NCBI GenBank assembly: GCA_032622095.1
Contig: CP136063.1
Coordinates: forward strand, 219,311,982 to 219,375,981
DNA length: 64,000 nt
Direction of reading: 5' to 3'
From: Siphonodentalium dalli
Lineage: Eukaryota > Mollusca > Scaphopoda > Gadilida > Siphonodentaliidae
This document shows positions 22,364 to 33,299 of this stretch, piece after piece. Below the pieces are notes generated by a model that saw only the letters and a program-made list of their open reading frames with translations, did no database searches and was not told the origin of the DNA. Position 1 is the stretch's first letter; each line of letters begins with the position of its first letter. The position numbers and the translations under genes were made by a program.

Positions 22364-22800
22364 TTAACTTAGTGTACGTTCATACGCTGGCAAGTTTGCG
22401 CGGCATGTTTTGCAGGCATTTCGTCATAGAAAACCACATGATGCCAGGATATGGATGGAAACATGCATATTGCATGCATTTTTACCAAAGCTAGCGACAT
22501 TAGAAGCAACATTTCTGCAGATACATTTGTAACGATGCTACTGGCATTTGCCTTCAATCACCTGCATGTATGATTTATTCTTGCGGGATAATTGCATGTT
22601 ATTTACAGGCAAATTCCGGTAGCATCGCTACAGGTGGAACTACAGAGATTTTACTTCTAATGTAGTTAGCTGTGGTACAGATTCATTATATATTCATGTT
22701 TCCGTTCATATTATGGCATCATATCGTTTTCTACAACGAAATTCCTGCAAACCATACCGTGAAAACTTGCCAGTGCATGAACGCACCCTTAGTCAGATTG
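22364..22800. mobile_element. Fold-back MITE with arms of about 210 bp
   Basis: The left arm from about 22370 (TTAGTGTACGTTCATACGC, TGGCAAGTTTGCGCGGCATG) pairs with the right arm ending near 22795 (GCCAGTGCATGAACGCACCC). Pairing continues through GAAAACCACATGATGCCAG, ACATTAGAAGCAACAT and GATGCTACTGGCATTTGCCT to a tip near 22585. Target-site duplication is unclear: TTAA on the left, TTAG on the right. Confidence 0.8.
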
Positions 22801-23415
22801 TATCGCATATACTGCAAAGCAACTTTAATTCGCATCTCTAATTTGGCGTCAAATCCGGCGGCGCGTACTAAAAAGTGAAAATTTAGATTAGCATAGAATG
22901 CAGGGTAAATATTAAATATCGAAGTGAATGGAACGGAAATGACATATAGACTTGACTCTGGATAACTTCACCGCACTGCGCCGTCCTGGGTCGAAGTCAT
23001 ATTAATACGATCGATTGCCCACCAACTAGCTCGATAAAATTCACAGCGAATCGAGCTCCAGGAATAGTGAAAAGCCTGTGTTTTCTGACGTGTTACAATG
23101 TCTAATCAAATTTACCGAATGCCGCGAACCCATAAGGGATTTTCACAAGAACGGTTTTTATTTGCTCCCCGTAACAAGCGCCCTTAGTGTATTGGGTCTA
23201 TTTATTAGTATGCGCATTAACGCGTTATGTCACACATTCCTCTATTAATATTCTTATTCACGCGTTGCAAATGTCTTTGATGGCTGCTTACGTCAGTGAA
23301 ATTACGGGACGTTAAGAAGTTGTTATCTTTATAGAAACAATTACTTCAGAAATGGAAAGTCGGTAATCACGTTTCTTCATTGACGTTAGAGAAAGTATGT
23401 CACTAGGTTAGTACG
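22801..23415. other. Unassigned spacer
   Basis: About 600 bp with no gene or repeat recognised. Confidence 0.5.
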
Positions 23416-23710
23416 GCTGAAGGGGTCACTCTCACCAAAACAAGCGCTGAAGGGACACAGGGGTTGAAATGTCATTCTAAAGGACATTCAGTCTTCGTAT
23501 CTGCCATGATTTCTGTTAGAGAATAATTGTTTACGTTCCAATGAATATAAAAATGTACTGAAAACAAACTGCTAATGGGCGCCAGACTTTCATAAACACA
23601 ATTTAAGTAATGGTGTTCGTGCCGATCACAAACCCTGTGTACCCTTCAGCACATTTGCAAACCCTGTGTACCCTTCAGCACTTTTTTTTGGTGAGAGTGA
23701 CCCATTCAGC
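23416..23710. mobile_element. MITE with TIR GCTGAAGGGGTCACTCTCAC
   Basis: The left end GCTGAAGGGGTCACTCTCAC is mirrored by GTGAGAGTGACCCATTCAGC on the right. The inverted homology extends about 50 bp, including GCGCTGAAGGGACACAGGG. The right subterminal piece (GTGTACCCTTCAGCAC) is present in two tandem copies (about 23630-23690). TAGTA lies next to both ends, but a true target duplication is not certain. Confidence 0.75.
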
Positions 23711-23773
23711 GCTAGTAAGAGTTTGCTTACTCTCTTTCTGTCTGTCTTCTTGACAGTGTAGTGTATTATCCGA

Positions 23774-24219
23774 GCCTGAGTTTAGTGTGCCTGTCTTTTG
23801 CAGAATGATGTCCCCAGAGTGTGAATTTAGTGACGCCATCCCGTATGGCGGGCTAGCGTCACTAAAGTCACCCTATGGGGACCTCATTCTGGTTAGGCCT
23901 CATCTTCTCTGGAAAGTTTCTTTATTATCAAATTTCTATATAAACTTTTTAACATAGATTCTATTTCTTTTTAGTTTAGTTTCTCTATATCCCCAAATTG
24001 GCAGACGACACATTGCATAGTCGAGGTTCCCAATGGGTGTACATTGTACATCACAATATTCACCACCCGGGAACTTCAATCTGAGTCTATGTCTCCCGTA
24101 GCAGACGAGGCCATGCAGAATGAGGTCCCCAGAGGGTGAATTTGGTGATGCTAGCCCGCTATGCGGGATAGCGTCACTAAAACCCTCTGGGGGCCTCATT
24201 CTGCAATTGACAGGTGCCA
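23774..24219. mobile_element. Two-hairpin MITE, copy 2 (spacer inverted relative to copy 1)
   Basis: It starts GCCTGAGTTTAGTGTGCCTG and has the two long palindromes at about 23800-23892 and 24117-24205 (GAATGAGGTCCCCAGAGGG, loop near GCCCGCTATGCGGG). The spacer (about 23893-24116) matches the reverse complement of the spacer in 4584-5045. The right terminal repeat is truncated to about GACAGGTGCC. A 94-codon frame across it is chance. Confidence 0.8.
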
Positions 24220-24905
24220 TTTTTTATTGTCTGAAGAAACTGAAAAACAATCTTTCCACAACTTATGCATAGTGCACATTATAATGACATAACCATTTTA
24301 CTTCTTGCAAGAGCTACAGTGTGTATGACGCATCAATAATTATAAATAAAGTGGACTGCCTCTACACGTATATGTAGATGGACACACTGCCACCAAAACA
24401 CCGGAAAATCAACACAACCCGGTGTCATCCATCTCCATCAGCGCCAACAACAACACCAGCGGCGACTCCGCCCGTTCTGCTTCTGAAGTCTAACAAGATA
24501 TCATCAACAGTACGAGGGTGGAGATAACTGAGTCCAAAAAGATGATAACTGAATACAAAGTACATCGTCATAAACAACAACAACAGCTTCAATAACCACA
24601 ACAACTTCTAGTGGTTAGCGACGCACTAACAACAGCAACAACAGAAGAACATATAAAAAGAAACAAAAAAAGAAGAAGAAATAACAAAAATTATGTCTAG
24701 ATAACTGTTCATCCTTTCGTCGTTAATTACGTTTATGTTTCACCATATTATAACCCTAACATCATTTCAAAGTGTGTTGTAGGGGAGGGCATACTGCCCT
24801 TCCAAATCCTATAATTAGATTGATACCACGTGCCAGACAGAAAGCTCGACTCTTGGGGTATGGAGGCCCAAGAGTAACACACAAGATGCCCGCTGGATTC
24901 CTTCT
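24220..24905. other. Unassigned region, CAA-rich
   Basis: From about 24410 to 24680 the sequence is rich in CAACAACA and AACAACAAC triplets and ends in an A-rich stretch. No supported gene. Confidence 0.4.
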
Positions 24906-25305
24906 TTAACCCTTTACCCAACAAACCGGCCAAAACCGGCCAAATAAAGCTTCAACAGCCTAAAATATCTTCGATCTGTCTCAATAGAACCATACAAATA
25001 TGGATATCATTGGAATCGGCTCCTTGACCACATTGTGATAGTTACAGTTATGCCCTGTGCCAATGCATTCTCTTATATATGCGAGTCGACCATAGGTCGC
25101 CTCGCATATATAAGAGAATGCATTGGCCTAAAAAAAATCTTTTTTTAACACTTTTTACCATTTTTTCTTACATTCTTCAACAATTTTATAATATTGAATG
25201 TGTTAAGCCAATGCATTCTCTTATATATGCGAGGCGACCTATGGTCGACTCGCATATATAAGAGAATGCATTGGCACAGGGCCGTTCTGTTGGGTAAAGG
25301 GTTAA
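24906..25305. mobile_element. TTAA MITE, CCCTTTACCCAACA family, copy 2
   Basis: TTAA at 24906-24909 and 25302-25305, TIRs CCCTTTACCCAACA / TGTTGGGTAAAGGG. Palindromic modules lie at 25060-25126 and 25208-25274. Near the left end AACCGGCCAAAACCGGCC is present, a tandem step also seen in copy 3 but single in copy 1. Otherwise almost identical to the other copies. Confidence 0.93.
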
Positions 25306-25520
25306 AACTAAAATCGGAAAAATGTGATAATTCCCATCTATAGTGGTCACCCCGAAGATCCATATGAAGTTTGTTTGTGTTTCACTGATAATCGTTCAAA
25401 TTCAATAGCTCCTATCTGGAGGGGATCCTAAACATGCCTTTAAATTTTCAAAAACATTCCTTCCAACAAATGTGGGCAGCTCAGTGTGCCGATGGATTGT
25501 TTTTCGTGACGATCAGATTG

Positions 25521-25662
25521 ATGAACATATTTATTGTGACCCACAAATATATATACGAATTACACATATTATTACAGACATATAGTTGTGTGGGCACAGA
25601 GGATCGGAGCACAAGTTGCGGAACTTATCAGAGCCCCTCTCCTCTGGCATTCGGATGCTAAT
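25521..25662 (-). mobile_element. LINE 3' end fragment
   Basis: On the minus strand it reads GCCAGAGGAGAGGGGCTCTG, ACTTGTGCTCCGATCCTCTG, and finally GTGGGTCACAATAAATATGT. It matches the last 140 bp of 42040-42540, where LINE coding sequence precedes the same tail. It is therefore a very short 5'-truncated insertion. Confidence 0.7.
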
Positions 25663-26101
25663 AAAAGTATTTAGAGATAGGTTAAAATTGTTTAAAGTAG
25701 ATGCTGCATCAGATCGGATGAGTGTTGTGGCCTGTAGGGTGTGCCTAAAGATTTAGTCATAAAAAGAGTAAAATCCATTTTCACACTGTGGTCCCATTAC
25801 CCAATAAGGGCAGTAACTCTGGAAAAGATCAATGGACAAAACCTGCTGTCTGTAAACTCTTTCATCAACATACCGATGATTATTTCAAAATCCAACTTAC
25901 GATTACCAAGATGTACAGATTCAAATGTGTTACGGTCGGACGGATGGATGGAATGCCAGGCTCACGGACGGACAGAGCCCGCTAAGCTTTGTTTGCGGAT
26001 GGATAATAATCATTTTGCAGAACGTAGATACTCTTATAATACGCAACGTCATTCTCACACCTTATATGGATGATATTGATTGACTCGCAACGGCTAAATC
26101 A
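25663..26101. other. Unassigned region with a degenerate GGAC tail
   Basis: No supported gene. At about 25935-25985 GGTCGGACGGATGGATGGAA and CACGGACGGACAGAG look like a decayed tetranucleotide tail of a SINE-like element, but the body is not recognised. Confidence 0.35.
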
Positions 26102-26516
26102 TTAAAGGCCCATTTAATTTTCGAATGCCCAGATCACAATATATACAACATATTCCATAGTATATACCATTTGAAAGAGGAAGCGCGGTCGAATAAACTG
26201 TGAACATGTAGTTTTTGTCAAGGTACCGACATGTGATTTGTGCCTAATTTCTATCTGGTGTGCACTACCAGTTTATTATTCTCAATGGAAGGGGAATAAC
26301 TCTATCTCTTAGTTGTGAAATATGACGCATTATGGGTAAAAAACGGGGGAGTCTTGGAGTGAATCTGAGAAAAAAAAATATCACTTGGTGGACATGGTTC
26401 CGAATTCTGGTGGAATATATTGGTTTTTTTTGGTTCCTCTTCCAAATGGTATATAACATTTGGACTATGCTGTGTATAATGTGATCTGGGCATTCGAAAT
26501 TTAAGTGGGCCTTTAA
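26102..26516. mobile_element. TTAA MITE, AGGCCCATTTAA family
   Basis: TTAA at 26102-26105 and 26513-26516. The arms begin AGGCCCATTTAATTTTCGAA and end TTCGAAATTTAAGTGGGCCT. Inverted homology runs about 85 bp, including GAATGCCCAGATCACAAT and ACCATTTGAAAGAGGAA. The interior is unique. A left-end fragment is at 5147-5250. Confidence 0.85.
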
Positions 26517-28454
26517 CATTTTATCGGCGATTAATTCCTTTCGAAGTAAGGGGTAAATATTTACAAATAAACGTACTTCATGTTGGCACTGGACTATATA
26601 AATGTTTGCCAAATGATGTTTGTGTTTGCCACATTCCAAAAGGACTTGCCAAATTGAAATGAGTGTCAACGTGCATGGGGGAAATTGTGGAAACAAATTC
26701 TATTTTTCATCGGTATCAAATGAGGACAAATGTAGTCATGAATGTCAAATTAAAGGGTGAGTTGATAATAAATTGATTGATAATGCATTTCCGAGGTTTA
26801 GTTGATAATTTGTGTCTATTTAAATTACGCATGCACACATCATATCGGATAATCCGCATTCGATGATGTATTTTAACCAGATCGTTCACATCGCAGAATT
26901 AAAAAAAAACACTTGCCAACTTTTTTGCCAAATGTAAACTGTTTTGCCACTTGCAAGAGAGTGTCAGCGCGAATGTTGTTGTTGGAATCTGATGATCTGG
27001 GGATCATCGAATCGGATCGAGTAGCTTTTACTAAAATAGGTATCCATTGTGTTCCGCATTTGAACATCAAAACAACTCAACCATTTAATACATGTAGATG
27101 TTCGTAAAATGCACATAACTCCTTTCCCTCATAAATACATGACTCTTGCACGTGATATTTAGCGCGGGATCATATATTCTGAGAAAGGGTGGAGAGAAAC
27201 GCGTTCGACGTGCGGGCTCAATGTATCTAACGTGACTTCAATAATCAATAACCAATCAATCTGGCGTCTCAAGTTGAGAATCTAAGTTACAGCTACATCC
27301 GTTCCTGGTTTCTGTTTGATCACGTGGTCGCAAATATGGGAAGAAATGAGGGTCCTTTTACATAATTAATGAACTAGACATCGGAAAAACATTAGTTTTT
27401 ATATGAATTATTCATAAAGCACACACGCGTGTGATAATAATCTGCAACTGCCATGCGCGAACGTTCCTCGTCGGAAATAGGACTCTTTAACTCCCGCGGG
27501 GATTCTGTAAATAATTCACCGAGTTCACAGCAATCCATGGAATAAATACGAGACAGGGTGACGTCATATCTCATCCCCTCTCTACGGGAGATTCACGTTG
27601 CCGTCGCGAGAATGTTATGTAATTCATGTACGTCACAACACGCTGGTCGCCCTATATATAATACCCACTGCGGACGAATATTGAGTGAACCTCGTTTCTG
27701 GCACGAGTGAAGAGTATAGGTAGGTTTAGCTTTGTTTTCAGGGAAATTTTGTTATTAATTGTTTTTCTTCGGACACAACTCCGAATCCACGAGGTGCACG
27801 ATGAACCCAGATTCAACCAAATGTCAACAGTTCGACGAATAAAGCTCCAAAACGTGACGAAATGGTCGATGAAGTGTGAGAATATATAGGCTTCCATGTT
27901 GTTTCAATTTTGTACGTTTTCAGCTCCAAGATGAGTGTGTGGTGATAAAGTTGGACAACGTGCTCAACGTTCCATTGATATAGATGGTTTAGAAAACTAA
28001 ATCTACATTCACATTGGAATTTGCTGCATTTAATTGGGACAATATTGACAAATGCATGTGACACTCCACGGTGTCGGAGTAAAGCCTAACGCGCGGGCAC
28101 GATTTTTGCCCGCGCCGGAGTTTACTCCTGCCCACATTATACGTCTTACTTTATCGATGTATGGTATGTTTGGAAAGATGTCTCTATTCAAGTTGCTGGC
28201 TAGGGATTTGGGGTTTTTAGTCCCATATAAACTGCACCACGTTTTCAAACAAATTCTCGAGAATTGTCTGCAGTGAATGTTTTGCTGAATGAAACTTAAA
28301 TTTACCCCGAAATTCCGAATGCGCTCGACTAAGATTGTGATTTTCTCGAGAAATTATATCTGAATTTTGTCTGAACTCATCTTACAGCATGACGGGGTTT
28401 ACTGCCCGTAACGGGAATTATAGGATGACCAACGTGCACAATAGCAAGAGAATA
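26517..28454. other. Largely unassigned region with a small MITE remnant
   Basis: About 26972-27030 (GTTGTTGTTGGAATCTGATG, then GGGATCATCGAATCGGATCG) is an end fragment of the AGGTAC-family MITE. At about 27650-27725 a TATATATAA, a transcribed-looking stretch and AGGTAGGT occur in an order that could be a promoter with a first exon, but no coding support follows. Nothing else recognised. Confidence 0.35.
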
Positions 28455-28541
28455 TTAACCTTTTCATGACGGGAGCTGCGCTGGTGCAGCATTAAATATC
28501 ATGTGCATAGGGGAGCCTCACATATATAAGAGAATACTTTT
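28455..28541 (+). mobile_element. TTAA CATGACGGGAGC-family MITE fragment
   Basis: TTAACCTTTTCATGACGGG (TTAA at 28455-28458) is followed by the family's other terminal landmark GCTGCGCTGGTGCAGCATT, then half a palindromic module (CATATATAAGAGAATAC). It breaks directly into a different element. Confidence 0.7.
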
Positions 28542-28641
28542 TCGTAACGTCATCAGTTTGTCATACCAGAATCATAGCAATTCAGCAGGACCCATCAACA
28601 TCATAGCAAATTAGCAGGACCACTTGACCAGGTGTGTATCC
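28538..28641 (+). mobile_element. Right-end fragment of the CACCCCTGG-type long-TIR element
   Basis: TTCGTAACGTCATCAGTTTG, then ATCATAGCAATTCAGCAGGA, and the terminus CCACTTGACCAGGTGTG. It matches the right ends at about 4548 and 59244. The left part is missing. Confidence 0.75.
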
Positions 28642-29097
28642 ATGTCGATATATAGGAGCTAAACGTTATTGACATTGTTTTTATGACAGCGGGCTTTGTC
28701 TAACACATACGGCGATGAAAAATAGCCCCGTCATCGCGATACCATAACAACGACTGATCGTGATTTCATATATAAGTCTGAGACGCTGACAAAGCCTTCT
28801 CAGCTATAATGTTTTATCGACATTCACATTACGAACCACTCCGATAAGTAACACTAACGATACACTAATATTCACATTACGAACCACTTCGATAAGTCAA
28901 ACTAACGATACAATAACCCTTCGCGTGCAAGTAATCACCTTGTGGAAGAAAAATATATCTACCGAGTGAGATAAGATAAGATAAGATCAGATAAGATAAG
29001 ATGCGTTTTTAATAGCCTTTTGAATTAATGTTTGACAACCTATACATGTGAACATAAAATAAACAAAAGAAATACATGATTTATAAGTGATATAACG
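28642..29097. repeat. Spacer with a 46-bp duplication and a GATAA microsatellite
   Basis: TTCACATTACGAACCACT occurs twice, 46 bp apart (about 28829-28915). AGATAAGATAAGATCAGATA lies at 28968-29000. No gene. Confidence 0.7.
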
Positions 29098-29222
29098 AAG
29101 TCTGTTTGCAAAGTTGTGACACTTATGGTACAAGTTTACATACTCCCAAATAAGCCTGAATATTTCGTCACGCATTTCGATACACAGGCCGCAAAATTCA
29201 AAAGCAAAATGCAAAAGTACAC
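29098..29222 (-). repeat. Left flank of the 51-bp satellite, homologous to its right flank
   Basis: It matches about 31915-32045 in the same orientation. On the minus strand both copies can be read as related peptides (GLCIEMRDEIFRLIWEYVNL here, GFCIEMSEQTGRHICEFVNV there, both followed by YHK). This may be a decayed coding segment of an element that hosts the satellite. I do not recognise the family. Confidence 0.5.
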
Positions 29223-31645
29223 ACCAAGGCTACGTACATGGCGACGTTAGCGCGTCCCAATCAGCAAGCACACACAAAGGCTACGTACATGGCGACGTTA
29301 GCGCGTCCCAATCAGCAAGAACACGCCCAGGCTACGTACATGGCGACGTTAGCGCGTCCCAATCAGCAAGCACACACCAAGGCTATGTACATGGCGACGT
29401 TAGCGCGTCCCAATCAGCAAGCACACACCAAGGCTATACGTACATAGCGACGTTAGCGCGTCCCAATCAGCAAGCACACACCAAGGCTACGTACATGGCG
29501 ACGTTAGCGAGTCCCAATCAGCAAGCACACGCCAAGGCTACGTACATGGCGACGTTAGCGCGTCCCAAATCAGCAAGCACACACCAAGGCTATACGTACA
29601 TAGCGACGCAGCGCGTCCCAATCAGCAAGCACACACCAAGGCTACATACAAGACGACGTTAGCGCGTCCCAATCAGCAAGCACACACAAAGGCTACGTAC
29701 ATGGCGACGTTAGCGCGTCCCAATCAGCAAGCACACGCCAAGGCTACGTACATGGCGACGTTAGCGCGTCCCAATCAGCAAGCACACACCAAGGCTATAC
29801 GTACATAGCGACGTTAGCGCATCCCAATCAGCAAGCACACACCAAGGCTATACGTACATGGCGACGTTAGCGCGTCCCAATCAGCAAGCACACACCGAGG
29901 CTATACGTACATGGCTACACTAGCGCGTCCCAATCAGCAAGCACACACCAAGGCTATGTACATGGCGACGTTAGCGCGTCCCAATCAGCAAGCACACACC
30001 AAGGCTACATACAAGACGACGTTAGCGCGTCCCAATCAGCAAGCACACACCAAGGCTATACGTACATGGTGACGTTAGCGCGTCCCAATCAGCAAGCACA
30101 CACCAAGGCTACGTACATGGCGACGTTAGCGCATCCCAATCAGCAAGCACACACCAAGGCTGTACGTACATAGCGACGTTAGCGCATCCCAATCAGCAAG
30201 CACACACCAAGGCTATACGTACATGGCGACGTTAGCGCGTCCCAATCAGCAAGCACACACCGAGGCTATACGTACATGGCTACACTAGCGCGTCCCAATC
30301 AGCAAGCACACACCAAGGCTACGTACATGGCGACGTTAGCGCGTCCCAATCAGCAAGCACACACCAAGGCTACATACAAGACGACGTTAGCGCGTCCCAA
30401 TCAGCAAGCACACACCAAGGCTATACGTACATGGTGACGTTAGCGCGTCCCAATCAGCAAGCACACACCAAGGCTACGTACATAGCTACGTTAGCGCGTC
30501 CCAATCAGCAAGCACACACCAAGGCTACGTACGTAGCTACGATAGCGCGTCCCAATCAGGATGCACACGCCAAGGCTACGTACAAGGCGACGTTACTGCG
30601 TCCCAATCAGCAAGCACACACCTAGGCTACGTACGTAGCGACGATAGCGCGTCCCAATCAGGATGCACACGCCAATGCTACGTACATGATGACATTAGCG
30701 CGTCCCAATCAGCAAGCACACGCCAAGGCTACGTACATGGCGACGTTAACGCGTCCCAATCAGCATGCACACACCAAGGCTATACGTACATGGCGACGTT
30801 AGCGCGTCCCAAGCAGCAAGCACACACCAAGGCTACGTACGTGGTGACATTAATTTAGCGCGTCCCAATCAGCAAGCACACGCCAAGACTATACGTACAT
30901 GGCGACGTTATCGCGTCCCCATCGGCAAGCACACGCCAAGGCTATACGTACGTGGCGACACTAGCGCGTCCCAATCAGCATGCACACACCAAGGCTATAC
31001 GTACATGGCGACGTTAGCGCGTCCCAACCAGCAAGCACACACCAAGGCTATACGTACATGGCGACGTTAGCGCGTCCCAATCAGCATGCATACACCAAGG
31101 CTACGTACATGGCGACGTTAGCTCGTCCCAATCAGCATGCACACACCAAGGCTACGTACATGGCGACGTTAGCGCGTCCCAATCAGCAAGCACACACCAA
31201 GGCTACGTACATGGCGACGTTAGCGCATCCCAATTAGCAAGCACACACCAATGCGACTTACATGGCGACGCTAGCGCGTCCCAAACAGCAAAAACACACC
31301 AAAGCTACGTACATGGCGACGTTAGCGCGTCCCAATCAGCAAGCACACACCAAAGCTACGTACATGGCGACGTTAGCGCGTCCCATTCAGCAAGCACACA
31401 CCAAGGCTATACGTACATAGCGACGTTAGCGCGACCCAATCAACAAGCACACATCAAGGCTACATACATGGCGACGTTAACGCGTCCCAATCAGCAAGCA
31501 CACGCTAAGGCTGCGTACATGGCGACGTTATCGCGTCCCAATCAGCAAGCACACACCAAGGCTATACGTACATGACGTTAGCGCAACTTAGCGCGTTCCA
31601 ATCAGAATAGCACACACCAAGGCTACGTACATGGCGACGTTGCTG
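29223..31645 (+). repeat. 51/53-bp satellite, about 47 copies
   Basis: The unit contains CCAAGGCTACGTACATGGCG, ACGTTAGCGCGTCCCAATCA and GCAAGCACACA. The basic length is 51 bp; many copies have two extra bases (CTATACGTAC), giving 53. Variants such as ATACAAGACGACG recur at regular distances, pointing to multi-unit duplications (one block of several units appears twice around 29.9-30.4 kb). The 51-bp form leaves a frame open (ATLARPNQQAHTKATYM), but the 53-bp units break it. I see it as non-coding. TACGTA and TTAGCGCG are conserved in nearly all units. Confidence 0.95.
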
Positions 31646-31697
31646 ATTTTTTAGACATCTAACATGATTTAATTTTCAATCAGATGCTGGACGGTGA

Positions 31698-31812
31698 ATG
31701 TCAATGTATCAATTCCTAAAGCTTCGGTCTTAAATTAGCCTAACACGACCTATCGGAATACCGATCGATAGCTTCCTTCAGAAAGATGTTGTCAGACAAA
31801 ATAATATTGAAT
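31698..31812 (+). repeat. Direct repeat, copy 1 (partner 32941-33060)
   Basis: Shared landmarks are AATGTATCAATTCC, AAAGCTTCGGTCT, TTAGCCTAACA and GACCTAT.GGAATAC.GATCGATA. About 115 bp with several indels. Confidence 0.75.
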
Positions 31813-31914
31813 GTCACTGCTATAGACACAAATCTCTAAACGCACAATAACTATACAGCCAGGGTTCACCCGACCATTTGCCAAATGCAAAAAAATATAT
31901 ATATATCTACCTAT

Positions 31915-32045
31915 AGTTTCAAAGTTTTGATTCTTATGGTATACGTTCACAAACTCGCAAATATGCCTGCCCGTTTGTTCACTCATTTCAATACAAAAGC
32001 CTATTATGTGCCAGAAACTTACGGCAAAAATCTTTTTTAAATTCA
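31915..32045 (-). repeat. Right flank of the 51-bp satellite
   Basis: Diverged copy of 29098-29222 in the same orientation (CTTATGGTATACGTTCACAA against CTTATGGTACAAGTTTACAT). On the minus strand it encodes a similar peptide with conserved C-I-E-M and YHK. The satellite therefore lies between two copies of one module. Confidence 0.55.
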
Positions 32046-32060
32046 TCTGTATCATGGCTA

Positions 32061-32940
32061 ACTATATGTGAAAAGTAAAAAATATGTAGTTTCACCTGCA
32101 GCAATGCTACCGAAATTTGACATTTCTAACGGACGGTGGGTAATCTCGTGGTCTCGATGGTGGTGCGTACCACGCATTCAAAATTGCCGAGGCGAGTGTA
32201 AGCACACAAAAACATAATATATGACACAAAACATATCATGTTGACTGTTTAAAGCATATGCTAGTTTATTTTTAAAACAAGTTGTCACCTTATTTGTTCG
32301 GAAATACTCAGTAATGTTCTATAACATTCTGACCAAAGTTGCCAATCGGAGGTTCGTGCATGGAATACACCAGTCCATTTTTGTTCGCGCAAACAACAGT
32401 TACTGTCAGTTTAGACACAAATGAGGTATTAGATTGTTTGAAAAATAATATAGCATGTATATGCTCGTAGCTGCCAAAATACTATGTGATATATCATTAT
32501 CCTAGTTTATTACCCTTTTCCTCGTTTCTGATCGCGTTTGCCATCGGCTGAGCCTTTGATGAGGTCCAGATCTAATTTACTGGACTATTTTTGAAAATTC
32601 CGCTATACACTGGGGACGAGTTGTAGATTATATTTATTATAAACCTCGATAAAACATACTTAAATCAACAAATGGAATCTGAAACTTAGATCGGCTGCTA
32701 TAAGGCATGGGATGACGTTTCACGTAACAAAGCGTCGTTTGCCCACGTAAAGAAATTGTCCAATATAAATAAAGATCATTTAATGTAATTATATTGCCGT
32801 TTATAACGGTTCAAACTCTTCATGCATAAGAGTTTGTTGGACAAATATTGGAAGCCATATAGTATTTTGAGACGTAGCGTACGGAATGTAAACCGACGAC
32901 AAACAGGAAGGAAGTATGACTGGTGCGCTCTGATAAAGAT
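32061..32940. other. Unassigned spacer
   Basis: About 880 bp of AT-rich DNA without a gene or repeat I can identify. Confidence 0.5.
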
Positions 32941-33060
32941 TGTGCCAATGTATCAATTCCCAAAGCTTCGGTCTAAAGCGATTAGCCTAACAAGACCTAT
33001 TGGAATACAGATCGATAACTTCCCTTCGAAAAGATTGGCAGGCAAAACTATATTGGGTGT
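32941..33060 (+). repeat. Direct repeat, copy 2 (partner 31698-31812)
   Basis: Carries CCAATGTATCAATTCCCAAA and GATCGATAACTTCCCTTCGA. Less decayed than copy 1. Followed by the left flank of the 19-bp satellite. Confidence 0.75.
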
Positions 33061-33084
33061 TTCTATTTTAGATCTGCGAGTGAC

Positions 33085-33250
33085 TTGACGCCTAATGATC
33101 GAATTAGACGTCCAGTTATTGGGTTTGACATACCGCCATCTATCCTTTGATCTATCCACCAGACCATGTCAACCGAATCTCAAATCGAATTCAGCGCCTC
33201 TATCACTCTCACAGTCGGGCAGTACAATTGTTATCAGCCGAATTGTACTA
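33085..33250 (+). repeat. Left flank of the 19-bp satellite, related to 35000-35140
   Basis: Shares GAATTAGACGTCCAGTTATT, CCAGACCATGTCAACCGAA, CAGCGCCTCT and CAATTGTTATCAG with a segment on the far side of the array, in the same orientation. Both copies are about 140 bp; class unknown. Confidence 0.6.
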
Positions 33251-33299
33251 AACAATGCCGAGATGGCGATCAACTGAACATTACATCCGAGCTGAACTA

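Noticed and set aside
23936-24220. 94-codon minus-strand frame across the two-hairpin MITE
   Set aside because: It lies wholly inside a MITE and is not conserved in the other copy at 4.6-5.0 kb.
27640-27730. Promoter with first exon (TATATATAA followed by AGGTAGGT)
   Set aside because: TATA-like strings are abundant here and no coding sequence or second exon supports it.
29238-31237. Frames with ATLARPNQQAHTKATYM repeats as repeat proteins
   Set aside because: Only the 51-bp units keep the frame; interspersed 53-bp units break it repeatedly, so no long product is possible.
29223-31645. CRISPR array
   Set aside because: The repeats are contiguous tandem units without unique spacers, and the DNA is clearly eukaryotic. 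The same applies to the 19-bp, 29-bp and 60-bp arrays.
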